Counted from the first letter of the stretch, positions 34,904 to 43,743 are shown. The stretch: 64,000 bases of DNA from Roseburia intestinalis L1-82 (GCF_900537995.1 NZ_LR027880.1:3480001-3544000), one strand, 5' to 3'. Numbers and translations: made by a program. Notes: a model not told the origin generated them from the sequence alone.

Positions 34904-34945
34904 AAAAACGGCTCCACATCCATGGTGTGATGTGAAGCCGTTTTT
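34904..34945. terminator. Bidirectional terminator between SASP and DJ-1-like genes
   Basis: AAAAACGGCT and CACATC pair with GATGTG and AGCCGTTTTT around an 8-base loop, with A and T tracts on both sides. Shared by the convergent genes ending at 34839 and 34966. Confidence 0.85.
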
Positions 34946-34965
34946 CTTATACAACATACACTTTA

Positions 34966-35526
34966 CTATTTTTCATTCGCACGGTACACAAGTCCCTGAC
35001 GGACATGCTCTACTGTCTCATCATCGGTAAAGTAACGCACGATCTCAAACGCAAACGGAATCGCTGTTCCCATACCGCGGCTTGTGATGATATTGCCGTC
35101 CACTACAACCTCATCCTCGCTGGTCGTCGCACCGGTTAATTTTTCCTCGAAGCCCGGATGACAGGTTGCGTGTTTCCCTTCTAACAGGCCTGCTGCGCCT
35201 AACACACTCGGAGCTGCACAGATCGCAGCAACCATTTTTCCTTCCTCTGCAAACTTGCGGATCACGGCATTGACGGTCTCATTTTCCAGTAAATGCATGG
35301 TTCCCGGCATACCGCCCGGAAGCACGATTCCATCCAGGTCTTCATATCCGGTTTCTTCTGCAAGCGCATCTGCTAAAAAAGTAACCCCGTGAGAGCTTGT
35401 CACTTCTTTTTTTCCGGTAATTGAGAGCATAACGATCTCCATTTTTGCACGACGCACAACATCAACTACGGTAAGTCCCTCAATTTCCTCACAGCCATCT
35501 GCCATGAAAATTCCAATTTTACTCAT
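34966..35526 (-). CDS. DJ-1/PfpI-family protein
   Basis: 186 residues, the full length of the family. FMADGCEEIEGLTVVDVVRR contains the conserved Glu, and VAAICAAPSVLGAAGLL carries the nucleophile-elbow Cys (about 106). PGGMPGTMHL and a closing DDETVEHVRQGL complete the DJ-1/ThiJ subgroup. Members act as deglycases, chaperones or oxidative-stress proteins; the old annotation as a thiazole kinase-type ThiJ is not supported. Single gene. Confidence 0.88.
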   Translation of the reverse strand: MSKIGIFMADGCEEIEGLTVVDVVRRAKMEIVMLSITGKKEVTSSHGVTFLADALAEETGYEDLDGIVLPGGMPGTMHLLENETVNAVIRKFAEEGKMVAAICAAPSVLGAAGLLEGKHATCHPGFEEKLTGATTSEDEVVVDGNIITSRGMGTAIPFAFEIVRYFTDDETVEHVRQGLVYRANEK

Positions 35527-35726
35527 AAATATTTCCTGCCTTTCTAAAGCTTTTGTTTTCCATTTTTGTACAGATAAAGTATAGCAAACTGATTTTTTGT
35601 GGTCAATGACTTACATGTCTTCCAATACTTCTTTTTTCCTGCCCCTGCAACTGCTATAATAGATGCAGTAGTGCTGTTTTCACGCACCAATTAAAAATTT
35701 TTTAAACCAAAAGGAGTTTCTACACC

Positions 35727-36173
35727 ATGGAAATTGAACGTAAATATCTGGTAAAAACCTTACCTGACCACTTAGAACAATATGCCTGTAAAGTGATCGA
35801 ACAGGGCTACTTAAACACTAACCCGGTCGTGCGCATCCGCCGCTCCAATGACGATTACATTCTGACCTGCAAGGGAAAAGGCATGATGGTGCGTGAGGAA
35901 TACAATCTCCCTTTAAATGAAGAAGCATTTCTTCACCTGAAAGAAAAAATCGACGGAAGGCTGATTCAGAAACGCCGCTATCTGATCCCGCTTGCCCCTA
36001 AATATACGATCGAATTAGATGTGTTTGAGGGAGATCTTGCACCACTGCAGCTTGCCGAAGTGGAATTTGAAACAGAGGAAGAGGCAAATAATTTCACTCC
36101 GCCGGAATGGTTCGGAGAGGATGTCACATTCTCCGGCAAATACCACAACAGTCAGTTAAGTAAACTTCCGTAA
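35727..36173 (+). CDS. CYTH-domain triphosphate tunnel enzyme
   Basis: 148 residues. Begins MEIERKYLV, the ExExK metal-binding motif, followed by alternating basic strands (VVRIRRSND, LTCKGKG, RRYLIP) and acidic ones (YTIELDVFEGDLAPLQLAEVEFE) that line the tunnel. Bacterial single-domain CYTH proteins are mostly tripolyphosphatases of the NE1496/CT-type; adenylate cyclase activity is less likely. AAGGAG before the ATG. Single gene with its own terminator. Confidence 0.9.
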   Translation: MEIERKYLVKTLPDHLEQYACKVIEQGYLNTNPVVRIRRSNDDYILTCKGKGMMVREEYNLPLNEEAFLHLKEKIDGRLIQKRRYLIPLAPKYTIELDVFEGDLAPLQLAEVEFETEEEANNFTPPEWFGEDVTFSGKYHNSQLSKLP

Positions 36174-36176
36174 CCT

Positions 36177-36210
36177 AAAATGGGTGTGGCAAAACAGCCA
36201 CACCCATTTT
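36177..36210. terminator. Bidirectional terminator between CYTH gene and methyltransferase
   Basis: AAAATGGGTGTGG pairs perfectly with CCACACCCATTTT around an 8-base loop. Both neighbouring genes end here. Confidence 0.88.
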
Positions 36211-36215
36211 GATTT

Positions 36216-37379
36216 TTAAATTTTCCCGCTGTCTTTCAGCAGTCCATACAGTGTCGGTGTAAAATGAAACTCCTCCATCATATGTTCCACCTCTGTGAGG
36301 TAATTTTGTTTTACCGCACGCGGCACGATCTTCTTCTGTACTGCACGGATCAGGATATTCTTTGGCGTATGCGCAAAATCAACAAACTCTAAAAGCTGAG
36401 TTTTGTATCCACACACCTCCAGCAGATTCGCACGTATCGCATCTGTCGCAAGCGCGGAAAAACGCTCTTTTATAATGCCATAGCGCGTCAGTAATGAAAA
36501 CTGCTCCGTCTTTATCTGTCCGTTCAACTCATGCTGACAGCACGGTACGGAAAAAATCATCTTTGCATCCCACTGAACCGCATTATAAAGCGCATAATCC
36601 GTCGCCGTATCACAGGCATGCAGTGTCACTACCATGTCTACCGGAAACGGTGTCTGATAGCCGTTGATGTCCCCCAGTTCAAAATGCAGATTGTGATAGC
36701 CATATTTCTCCGCCGCAAGATTGCAGTTTTTGATCACGTCCTCTTTCAGATCAAGTCCTACGATCTGCACGTTCATCTTTTTGATCTCCGCAAAATAATA
36801 ATACAGGATAAAAGTCAGGTAAGACTTTCCGCAGCCGAAATCAATGATATTTAAGTGATCATACGGATAATCCCGCACTCCGTCCTCGATGATTTCAAGG
36901 AAACGGTTGATCTGCCGGAACTTATCGTACATAGTGCGGACTACTTTTCCGTCTGCCGTAAAAACTCCCATATCAACCAGCGGTGGGATCACGGTTCCCT
37001 CTTCCAACAGATATTTCTTTTTACGGTTATGGGATTCCTGCACTTTTGCTGCACCCTCTGCCTGCTTTTTGCAGCGGTAAGTCACTTTTCCTTTTTTTGA
37101 GATCAAAAGCATATATTCACTGGTTCCATCCCAGGCATTTAACTGTAAAAATTCACTGCCGACACGCCCTGACAGATAATCTAAAAGTCCATCCGGTTCT
37201 ATCTTTTCATGAAAAACCTGTTTCTGCGTATAAGCGGCTGCCTGGTAACCGGACGATTTTTTTTCAATCTCGATCTTGCGGTATTTTGCAGCTTTGTCAG
37301 AGGGTTTGCTGACGATCACCTTGTAAATCTCCTGCTGCGTGATCTGTTGTAATTTTGATTTTAATTCTTCTGAAACCAT
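36216..37379 (-). CDS. Class I SAM-dependent methyltransferase (Methyltransf_32-like)
   Basis: 387 residues. The N-terminal 150 residues are a less conserved domain; the methyltransferase part has NIIDFGCGKSYLTFILYYYF (motif I), VGLDLKEDVI, and VVTLHACDTATDYALY with a FSVPCCQHELNGQ segment typical of PF13679 proteins, which are often annotated as RNA methyltransferase-like. Target unknown. The first ATG of the frame (37400) has no ribosome binding site, whereas ATG at 37379 has GGAG five to six bases upstream. An incomplete version of hairpin 1 of the leader element lies upstream (37420-37455). Confidence 0.8.
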   Translation of the reverse strand: MVSEELKSKLQQITQQEIYKVIVSKPSDKAAKYRKIEIEKKSSGYQAAAYTQKQVFHEKIEPDGLLDYLSGRVGSEFLQLNAWDGTSEYMLLISKKGKVTYRCKKQAEGAAKVQESHNRKKKYLLEEGTVIPPLVDMGVFTADGKVVRTMYDKFRQINRFLEIIEDGVRDYPYDHLNIIDFGCGKSYLTFILYYYFAEIKKMNVQIVGLDLKEDVIKNCNLAAEKYGYHNLHFELGDINGYQTPFPVDMVVTLHACDTATDYALYNAVQWDAKMIFSVPCCQHELNGQIKTEQFSLLTRYGIIKERFSALATDAIRANLLEVCGYKTQLLEFVDFAHTPKNILIRAVQKKIVPRAVKQNYLTEVEHMMEEFHFTPTLYGLLKDSGKI

Positions 37380-37419
37380 GTAATCTCCATTTTTGTACAC
37401 TAATCTTCAACAAATAGCC

Positions 37420-37455
37420 GTGTGAAAAACAAACTCACAGTCTTATTTTCCACAC
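37420..37455 (-). promoter_or_regulatory. Hairpin upstream of the methyltransferase gene, possible relic of the leader element
   Basis: Minus strand GTGTGGAAAA pairs with TTTTTCACAC (one G-U pair) around a 16-base loop; it begins with nearly the same letters as hairpin 1 of the three-hairpin element and is followed 40 bases later by AATGGAG and the start. Hairpins 2 and 3 are absent. It could also simply be a terminator for the gene ending at 37459. Confidence 0.35.
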
Positions 37456-37458
37456 AGA

Positions 37459-38160
37459 TTATCTGAGACGTGTGCTCTCAAAACGCTGTCTGGTACGGAT
37501 ACACTGTTTGAGCTGCTCATAACGGTCATCGAGATCTCCTTCCGGGATCACAACGTCTAAAACAACTGCCATATTGTTGATCATTTTATCTGTAATGATA
37601 TCGCGCATAGATGTCAGGATATTATACTTTTCCTCAAAGGAAACCGCATCCAAAAACTCCATAAGTTTCGGTTCTACCTGCTCTTCTGTATCAGATGAAG
37701 CACCTTTACTTTCCTGCGCTCCGACATCTCCTGACACAGCTTTGTTGCTCTGTACACTGATATCTCCTGACACGCGCTCATTCTCCCGTACGCTGGTATC
37801 TGCATTTCTTCCGTTCTGATTCTGTAGAATCGTCCGCCCTGTACTATGTCCAACACTATATCTTTGTGTCATGTCTGCAGACCGCTCACTGCCAGTCTGT
37901 GCTGCCTGCACATCCTCTTTCTTCTCCCGCTCCACCAGCTCAAACCGGTATTTCTGCGTCACCTCCGGATATTTTTCGTGATCCACTTCACTGGTAAACA
38001 TGGTAAGTGGTCTTGCATACACGCCAAAATCTCCATATAACGCCTGGTAGATCACCAGTTTTTCTCCTGTTTCAGAATGTGTCGCAATTGCTACGATCTG
38101 ATATAATTTATTTTTAAAATGGCGGTAGATCTCGCCACTTACCGGTATTCTTTCTGCCAT
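37459..38160 (-). CDS. DUF1653 domain protein
   Basis: 233 residues. The N-terminal 75 residues are DUF1653: [38 protein letters not shown] with the [11 protein letters not shown] ending, a small beta-barrel domain of unknown function. A Ser/Gln/Asp-rich linker (about 90-165) with the repeated phrases VSGDISVQ and VSGDVGAQ follows, then a helical C-terminus (about 170-233). The linker's internal repeats suggest expansion by duplication. It is 24 bases downstream of the small membrane-anchored gene at 38185. Confidence 0.75.
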   Translation of the reverse strand: MAERIPVSGEIYRHFKNKLYQIVAIATHSETGEKLVIYQALYGDFGVYARPLTMFTSEVDHEKYPEVTQKYRFELVEREKKEDVQAAQTGSERSADMTQRYSVGHSTGRTILQNQNGRNADTSVRENERVSGDISVQSNKAVSGDVGAQESKGASSDTEEQVEPKLMEFLDAVSFEEKYNILTSMRDIITDKMINNMAVVLDVVIPEGDLDDRYEQLKQCIRTRQRFESTRLR

Positions 38161-38184
38161 ACTGTTGCTGTCCTTTCTTTCAAC

Positions 38185-38793
38185 TTATGCCGTATGTACT
38201 TCTGTCAATCCCGCAATTTCGTCCGGCAGTTCAAAACGGTTTAACATCTCCACTCCCTCTGCCACAAAATCGCGCTCAAAACTCAGGTTTGCCTGATATC
38301 CCATGATCATCAGATCATTGACCTGATCCATCAGGGAACATTCGTCCTCACACTCCCCGTGTACTTTTTTCGGCGGCTCCCCTGTTTTTTCATAAAACTG
38401 TTCCCGCAGTTCGTCCGTCTGGTTTTCATTGACGTTCGAATCTGCACGGTTTAAAATAGCACCTTTTCCGGGATTTGAAACAGGGCGCGCTGCCTGCGTG
38501 GGCTTTGCCGTATTCGATGCAACCGTGCCATACTTCTGCTGCAGCCTCTGTTTTAATTCCTGCTGTCTTACTGATAAATCCCTCTGCATCGCATTTGCCG
38601 CATCCGCCAGAACATCCGGTCTTCCTGCATGACCACCATAAGAAACCTGTGTCTGTGGTACATTTTTTCTTCCTCCGCCGGGCTGATTCGGCACAGCCGC
38701 TTTCTTTTGTTTTCCTTCTTTTTTCTTTTTATCACTGTAAATCCCTGCTGCAATGCCAATAATTATCACAATCAGACCAAACAAATCATCCAT
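38185..38793 (-). CDS. Membrane-anchored protein of unknown function
   Basis: 202 residues. A single membrane segment at about 3-18 (DLFGLIVIIIGIAAGIY) is followed by a Lys-rich patch and a disordered Gln/Asn/Pro linker, then a C-terminal amphipathic part (EDECSLMDQVNDLMIMGYQANLSFERDFVAEGVEMLNRFEL). The N-out or N-in orientation is not clear, but the positive patch argues that the bulk is cytoplasmic. No family recognised. In one unit with the DUF1653 gene. Confidence 0.6.
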   Translation of the reverse strand: MDDLFGLIVIIIGIAAGIYSDKKKKEGKQKKAAVPNQPGGGRKNVPQTQVSYGGHAGRPDVLADAANAMQRDLSVRQQELKQRLQQKYGTVASNTAKPTQAARPVSNPGKGAILNRADSNVNENQTDELREQFYEKTGEPPKKVHGECEDECSLMDQVNDLMIMGYQANLSFERDFVAEGVEMLNRFELPDEIAGLTEVHTA

Positions 38794-38818
38794 AACTCTT
38801 CATGCTCCTCTCCTCTTT

Positions 38819-38849
38819 AACTTTGTAAAAATGTTATATATACAAAGTT
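38819..38849. promoter_or_regulatory. Inverted repeat in the intergenic region upstream of ktrB
   Basis: AACTTTGTA, 13 bases, TACAAAGTT: perfect nine-base arms between the divergent membrane-protein gene (start 38793) and ktrB (38914). Likely a protein-binding site for one or both promoters. Confidence 0.45.
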
Positions 38850-38913
38850 CACTATTCGTATTATAATATTTTAATATACGTTTCTCAACAAAATTTTACT
38901 CTTTGGAGGATAT

Positions 38914-40257
38914 ATGTTACCAAAAAAATTAAAGCGGCTCTCTGACATGCAGTTGATCGCACTTGGTTTTCTTCTGCTTATCTTAGGCGGAACATGTCTT
39001 TTGATGCTTCCCTGCTCTTCCCGCACCGGCGAATTTACCCCTTTTATCACAGCACTTTTTACAGCAACAAGTGCCACCTGCGTCACCGGTCTTATTCTGG
39101 TCGATACCTATACACACTGGTCCTTCTTTGGACAGCTTGTATTATTACTTTTAATCCAGATCGGCGGTCTTGGCTTTATTACCATCGGAACTGCTGTTTC
39201 CCTGGTGCTGCGCAGGAAAATCGGTCTCAAAGAACGCGGCTGGATCAAGGAAAGTTTCAATGTATTAGATATCGGCGGCGTAGTACGGCTGATCAAACGT
39301 GTATTAAAGGGAACCGTACTATTTGAAGGAATCGGTGCACTGCTGTTATTTACCCGCTTTTATCCTGAAATGGGTTTTTTTAACGGACTTTATTACAGCA
39401 TCTTTCATTCCATATCTGCGTTTTGCAATGCGGGTTTCGACATCATGGGAAAATACAAACCATATTCCTCTTTTACTGCCTATTATGACGATCCAATCGT
39501 AAGCTTTACGCTGTCTGCATTAATTCTGATCGGCGGCATCGGATTTATCGTCTGGAGTGATATCATTGACCACAAATGGCACTTTAAAAAATATGCCCTG
39601 CAGACAAAAATGGTCTTGAGTTTTTCGGCAGTTCTGGTATTTGGCGGAGCTTTACTGTTTTATTTGCTGGAACGAAATAATCTTTACGCCGATATGAGCA
39701 CGACAGGCATCATCTGCAGTTCTTTTTTCAGTGTGATTACACCAAGAACTGCCGGTTTTAATACACTTGATATTGGCTCTCTCACAGAGGGTGGCAAACT
39801 GCTTACCATTATCCTGATGTTCATCGGAGGCGGTTCCGGTTCCACGGCGGGCGGCGTCAAAATGGCAACCATTTTCGTTCTGCTCCTGCATCTGCGCTCC
39901 ACGCTCTTAAGAACGACCGGAACAAATATTTTTGGCCGCAGGATCGAAGACGACACGATCACAAAAGCTACAGCCCTGCTGTGTACCTACCTGTTTGCCG
40001 GACTTGCCGCAACCCTCGCAATCTGCGGCATGCAGGGTTTTCCGCTCGGAGATACGCTTTTTGAAGTCATATCCGCAATCTGTACTGCCGGAATGACAAC
40101 CGGACTGACCGGACAGCTTAATTTTATCTCGCGGCTTATCATTATTTTTCTGATGTATATCGGTCGTTTGGGAAGCCTTTCCTTTGCACTTTCCTTTACC
40201 GATCACAAAAAACTGACACATATCATGCAGCCGGTAGAACACATCAACATCGGCTGA
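38914..40257 (+). CDS. ktrB: KtrB/TrkH-family potassium channel subunit
   Basis: 447 residues with four membrane-pore-membrane repeats. Pore segments are TATSATCVTGL (about 50), SAFCNAGFD (about 170), VITPRTAGFNTLD (about 275) and AICTAGMTTGLT (about 390), each with the selectivity Gly. GGGSGSTAGGVK is typical of Ktr-type subunits. Together with the RCK protein encoded immediately downstream it imports K+. GGAGG before the ATG, and the ktrA gene follows after 15 bases. Confidence 0.93.
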   Translation: MLPKKLKRLSDMQLIALGFLLLILGGTCLLMLPCSSRTGEFTPFITALFTATSATCVTGLILVDTYTHWSFFGQLVLLLLIQIGGLGFITIGTAVSLVLRRKIGLKERGWIKESFNVLDIGGVVRLIKRVLKGTVLFEGIGALLLFTRFYPEMGFFNGLYYSIFHSISAFCNAGFDIMGKYKPYSSFTAYYDDPIVSFTLSALILIGGIGFIVWSDIIDHKWHFKKYALQTKMVLSFSAVLVFGGALLFYLLERNNLYADMSTTGIICSSFFSVITPRTAGFNTLDIGSLTEGGKLLTIILMFIGGGSGSTAGGVKMATIFVLLLHLRSTLLRTTGTNIFGRRIEDDTITKATALLCTYLFAGLAATLAICGMQGFPLGDTLFEVISAICTAGMTTGLTGQLNFISRLIIIFLMYIGRLGSLSFALSFTDHKKLTHIMQPVEHINIG

Positions 40258-40272
40258 GAAAGGAATTTACTT

Positions 40273-40923
40273 ATGAAATCAATTTTAATTATCGGACTCG
40301 GACGTTTCGGCACCCATTTATGTCAGGATCTTGCCAGACTTGACAATGAGATTATGATCGTTGACAAAGACGAAGCAAGCTTAGAAGACCTTCTTCCCCT
40401 TGTGGTCAGCGCCAAGATTGGCGACTGCACCAACGAAAAAGTATTAAAAAGTCTTGGTGTCGGAAACTTTGATTACTGTTTTGTCTGTATTGGTGAAAAT
40501 TTTCAGAGCAGTCTTGAGATCACAAGCCTGTTAAAAGATCTTGGAGCAAAATATGTTGTCAGCAAGGCCAACCGTGATATCCACGCAAAGTTCCTGCTGC
40601 GCAACGGCGCGGACGAAGTTATTTATCCAGACCGTGATATTGCAGAAAAAGTTGCAGTCCGTTTTTCTGCAAATCAGGTCTTTGACTATGTGGAACTCGG
40701 AAATAATTTTTCCATTTACGAAATTGCCCCTCTGCCGGAATGGATCGGTCATTCGATCAGGGAGATCAATGTCCGCGTCAAATATAATGCAAATATCATC
40801 GGCATCAAAGCTGAAAACGGCATGGAACTGATGCCGAATGCAGAGTATGTGTTCCGTAGAGAAGAACATCTGATGATCATCGGGCATAAGCGGGACATGG
40901 AAAAGATTTTGAAGAAATTATAA
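40273..40923 (+). CDS. ktrA: KtrA-type RCK regulatory subunit
   Basis: 216 residues. RCK_N Rossmann domain with ILIIGLGRFGTHLCQDLARLD and the acidic residue of IVDKDEAS for nucleotide binding, then an RCK_C domain (about 135-216). It forms the cytoplasmic ring that gates KtrB in response to ATP/ADP or c-di-AMP. The stop codon overlaps the convergent aldo/keto reductase gene by six bases, so the two transcripts are partly complementary. Confidence 0.93.
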   Translation: MKSILIIGLGRFGTHLCQDLARLDNEIMIVDKDEASLEDLLPLVVSAKIGDCTNEKVLKSLGVGNFDYCFVCIGENFQSSLEITSLLKDLGAKYVVSKANRDIHAKFLLRNGADEVIYPDRDIAEKVAVRFSANQVFDYVELGNNFSIYEIAPLPEWIGHSIREINVRVKYNANIIGIKAENGMELMPNAEYVFRREEHLMIIGHKRDMEKILKKL

Positions 40924-42060
40924 GTGCATTTCTTTTTCATAAATGTCTGCTGCCTCTTCTAACAGTTTTCGGATTTCAAGATGCTGCGGGCACTGTGCCT
41001 CGCATTTTCCGCATTTGATGCAGTCTCCGGCTTTACCGCTTCCGTCGATCTGACAGCGGTAAGACCCCCGCGTCACATCCGTCACTCCAAACTGTACGCC
41101 CATGTTGTAGACTCCAAAAATATCCGGGATACGGATCTTTTTCGGACATCCCTCCACACAGTAACGGCAGTTGGTACAAGGAATCGTTGGAAGTTTTTCG
41201 AGTTCTTCCACCACCTTTCCAATTGCCTGCTGCTCTTTATCCGTGAGCGGCTGAAAATCTTTCATATAAGCCGTATTGTCCTGTAACTGCTTTAGATCCG
41301 ACATTCCGCTTAACACCAAAATTACATTGGGCAGTGATGCAGCATACCGGACCGCATAAGATGCATAGGAAGCATTTTCATCCAGCGCACTTAAGATCCT
41401 CGCCGGCTCTCCGACCATATTTGCTAACGTACCGCCCTTGACAGGCTCCATCACGATCACAGGTACTCCATGCTTTTCTGCCACCTCATAACATTTGCGT
41501 GACTGCACGTTCTCAGACTCCCAGTCATAATAATTGATCTGAAGCTGCACAAACTCCATCTCCGGATGATTTGTCAGAATCTCATCCAACACATCTGCCT
41601 TATCGTGGAAAGAAAATCCGATATGCCGGATCTTTCCCTCCGCTTTCATGCTCTGTACAAACTGAAATCCGCCTAAGTTCTCTGCCTCTTTGACCCGGTC
41701 TTTATTCATGGCATGTAAAAGATAAAAGTCAAAATACTCTACCTGGCATTTTTTTAACTGTTCCTCGAAATACTTTCCGTAGTCAGCGTACTCTTTGACC
41801 AGCCATACCGGCATCTTGCTCGCAAGGAAAAAACGATCCCTCGCATACCGTTGTACCAGACAGCGTCCGACTGCTTCCTCGGATCTGCCATTGTGATATG
41901 GATATGCGGTGTCAAAGTACTTAAATCCCTGTTCGATGTAGGAATCGATCATCTCGCAGAACGCTGCGTCGTTGATATTTTCTGTGCTGCCGTCGGTTAC
42001 CGGGAGACGCATGCAGCCGAATCCCAGTTTCTTTGGCATTTCTTTGGTTAACTCGCTCAT
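40918..42060 (-). CDS. Aldo/keto reductase with two [4Fe-4S] motifs
   Basis: 380 residues. The AKR barrel (about 10-270) has FKYFDTAYPYHNGRSEEAVG with the catalytic Asp/Tyr, and a C-terminal ferredoxin-like extension with two clusters: CTNCRYCVEGCPKK (about 297-310) and CIKCGKCEAQCPQH (about 350-363). This version is common in anaerobes and probably uses reduced ferredoxin or flavin-linked electrons; substrate unknown. Its RBS (AAAGGGG) lies within the left arm of the 179-bp inverted repeat. Confidence 0.9.
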   Translation of the reverse strand: MSELTKEMPKKLGFGCMRLPVTDGSTENINDAAFCEMIDSYIEQGFKYFDTAYPYHNGRSEEAVGRCLVQRYARDRFFLASKMPVWLVKEYADYGKYFEEQLKKCQVEYFDFYLLHAMNKDRVKEAENLGGFQFVQSMKAEGKIRHIGFSFHDKADVLDEILTNHPEMEFVQLQINYYDWESENVQSRKCYEVAEKHGVPVIVMEPVKGGTLANMVGEPARILSALDENASYASYAVRYAASLPNVILVLSGMSDLKQLQDNTAYMKDFQPLTDKEQQAIGKVVEELEKLPTIPCTNCRYCVEGCPKKIRIPDIFGVYNMGVQFGVTDVTRGSYRCQIDGSGKAGDCIKCGKCEAQCPQHLEIRKLLEEAADIYEKEMHL

Positions 42061-42072
42061 TTGTGTGTGCCC

Positions 42073-42251
42073 CTTTCTTTTGGGTTGTTATAATAAAGTA
42101 ATAGAGCCTAGGGCGAAACTCTTTTTTAGGTTGTGGTGGTCGTTGTGTGGCGGGCACCTGTTTAACGAAGGCACGCCGCACAACGACGCTACGTTCTTGA
42201 GAGTTTCGCGTTGGCAAACCTTTCTTTTTATTATAGCAACCCAAAGGAAAG
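42073..42251. repeat. 179-bp MITE-like imperfect inverted repeat
   Basis: Outer arms 42073-42096 and 42228-42251 match at 22 of 24 positions when one is reversed (CTTTCTTTTGGGTTG then TTATAATAA). Inner arms GCGAAACTCT (42113-42122) and AGAGTTTCGC (42200-42209) pair perfectly, and central 17-base arms (42139-42155, 42171-42187) pair at 15-16 positions. Each end contains an outward-facing TATAAT-like box. No open reading frame or obvious target-site duplication. This is most of the 318-base gap between genes. Confidence 0.65.
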
Positions 42252-42333
42252 CTGTATAGTATTCTTTTTCATGCAGGTACGCAGGCGGTCGGCACACCGC
42301 ACCAGCCGGCAAACCCAGCCACCCCACTCCCAC

Positions 42334-42366
42334 AAAAAAAGCAGAGCCACCCATGCCCTGCTTTTT
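42334..42366 (-). terminator. Terminator of the liv/cytidylate kinase-like operon
   Basis: Minus strand AAAAAGCAG pairs with CTGCTTTTTTT around a 13-base loop, 13 bases after the gene's stop at 42379. Confidence 0.8.
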
Positions 42367-42378
42367 CATTCCCGCACC

Positions 42379-43002
42379 TTAACTCTGGTACACCTCAATA
42401 AAGTTCTTCACAACCTCCACCAGCTTTTCATATCCCATGGAAGTCGTATCCAGACAGAAATCATAGTTTCTCGCATCATACCAGTCCTTCCCGGTATAAT
42501 ATTTATAATAATCCGCACGGTGCTTATCGATCTTTTCGATCTTATTCTCCGCATCCCGCCCGGTGATTCCGTCATGCTCCATTACACGGACGATACAATC
42601 TTCCTTCGGTGCAAAGAAAAACAGACGGAGCACATTCGGATCATCCTTTAACACATAATCCGCACATCTTCCGATAATGATACAGGACTCTTCCTCCGCC
42701 AGTTCACGGATCACTTTTGCCTGATAATTAAACAGGTTGTCATCCGATACAAAATCTGCGCTCTCCGGCGGAATCACACCGCCCTTATACGGATTTTTGC
42801 GTGCAATACGAAACAAAGGTGATTTCTTTAATTTTTCATCGGTCTGTCCGAAAAGCGCCTCATTGATGCCGCTGTCATCGGATGCCATTCTTAAAATCTC
42901 TCTGTCGTAGCAATTAATTCCAAGTTCTTCTGCGAGCAGCTTACCCAGCGTACGTCCACCGCTGCCGTAGCTTCTTGCGATTGTAATCACTGTTTTTTTC
43001 AT
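42379..43002 (-). CDS. Cytidylate kinase-like protein
   Basis: 207 residues. ITIARSYGSGGRTLGKLLAEELG is the P-loop of the cytidylate-kinase-like family (PF13189). CIIIGRCADYVLKDDPNVLRLFFFAPKEDCIVRV follows as the lid/NMP-binding part. Members are often found singly in Firmicutes and have not been clearly assigned a substrate; this is not the canonical Cmk. It is 12 bases downstream of livF, so it is probably co-expressed with the amino-acid transporter, an association I cannot explain. Confidence 0.8.
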   Translation of the reverse strand: MKKTVITIARSYGSGGRTLGKLLAEELGINCYDREILRMASDDSGINEALFGQTDEKLKKSPLFRIARKNPYKGGVIPPESADFVSDDNLFNYQAKVIRELAEEESCIIIGRCADYVLKDDPNVLRLFFFAPKEDCIVRVMEHDGITGRDAENKIEKIDKHRADYYKYYTGKDWYDARNYDFCLDTTSMGYEKLVEVVKNFIEVYQS

Positions 43003-43014
43003 TGCTGCATCCCC

Positions 43015-43725
43015 CTATTCTCCAAGATATGCTTTCTTGATCGATTCGTTATTCATCATTTCCTTTGCATCACCGGAGAGAACGATATTGCCGGTCTCCA
43101 GTACATATGCACGGTCAGCGATGGATAACGCTTTCTTCGCATTCTGCTCTACTAAAAGTACGGTTGTTCCACCCGCAGAGATTTCACGGATAATGTGGAA
43201 AATCTCTTCCACGAGAATCGGAGAAAGTCCCATAGACGGCTCATCCATCAGAATGATCTTCGGCTTCGACATCAGCGCACGCCCCATGGCAAGCATCTGC
43301 TGCTCACCACCGCTTAAGGTTCCTGCAAGCTGGTTTTTACGCTCTTCCAGTCGTGGGAAACTCTCATATACTTTTGCTAATGACTCTGCGATCTCCTGTT
43401 TATCTTTTCTGGTATATGCACCCAGTTTTAAGTTTTCATATACGGACAACTCTGCAAATACACGACGTCCCTCCGGCACATGCGCCATTCCCATGGAAAC
43501 GATCTTGTGTCCCGGGATCTTTGAGATATCACATCCCTCAAAAATAATCTCGCCCGCCGCAGGACTCAACATACCGGTGATCGTCTGCAGCGTTGTCGTC
43601 TTTCCGGCGCCGTTTGCACCGATCAGCGCAATGACTTCTCCCTCATTGACCTCAAAGGAGATTCCCTTGATTGCCTGGATCACGCCATAGTATACTTCCA
43701 GATTCTTTACTTCAAGCATTGCCAT
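43015..43725 (-). CDS. livF: Branched-chain amino acid ABC transporter ATPase
   Basis: 236 residues. Walker A GANGAGKTTTLQTITG, signature LSGGEQQMLAMGRAL, Walker B IILMDEPSMGLSP. The short length, YYGVIQAIKGISFEV start and the LAGTLSGGEQQ form are those of LivF. It pairs with LivG to power uptake of Leu/Ile/Val through LivHM. GGAGG precedes the ATG, 18 bases after livG. Confidence 0.93.
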   Translation of the reverse strand: MAMLEVKNLEVYYGVIQAIKGISFEVNEGEVIALIGANGAGKTTTLQTITGMLSPAAGEIIFEGCDISKIPGHKIVSMGMAHVPEGRRVFAELSVYENLKLGAYTRKDKQEIAESLAKVYESFPRLEERKNQLAGTLSGGEQQMLAMGRALMSKPKIILMDEPSMGLSPILVEEIFHIIREISAGGTTVLLVEQNAKKALSIADRAYVLETGNIVLSGDAKEMMNNESIKKAYLGE

Positions 43726-43743
43726 AACTTAAAACCTCCTTTC

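Noticed and set aside
43037..43690. 217-codon open frame opposite livF
   Set aside because: It lies fully antisense to livF, has no ribosome binding site and no family-like features; it is a codon-usage shadow.
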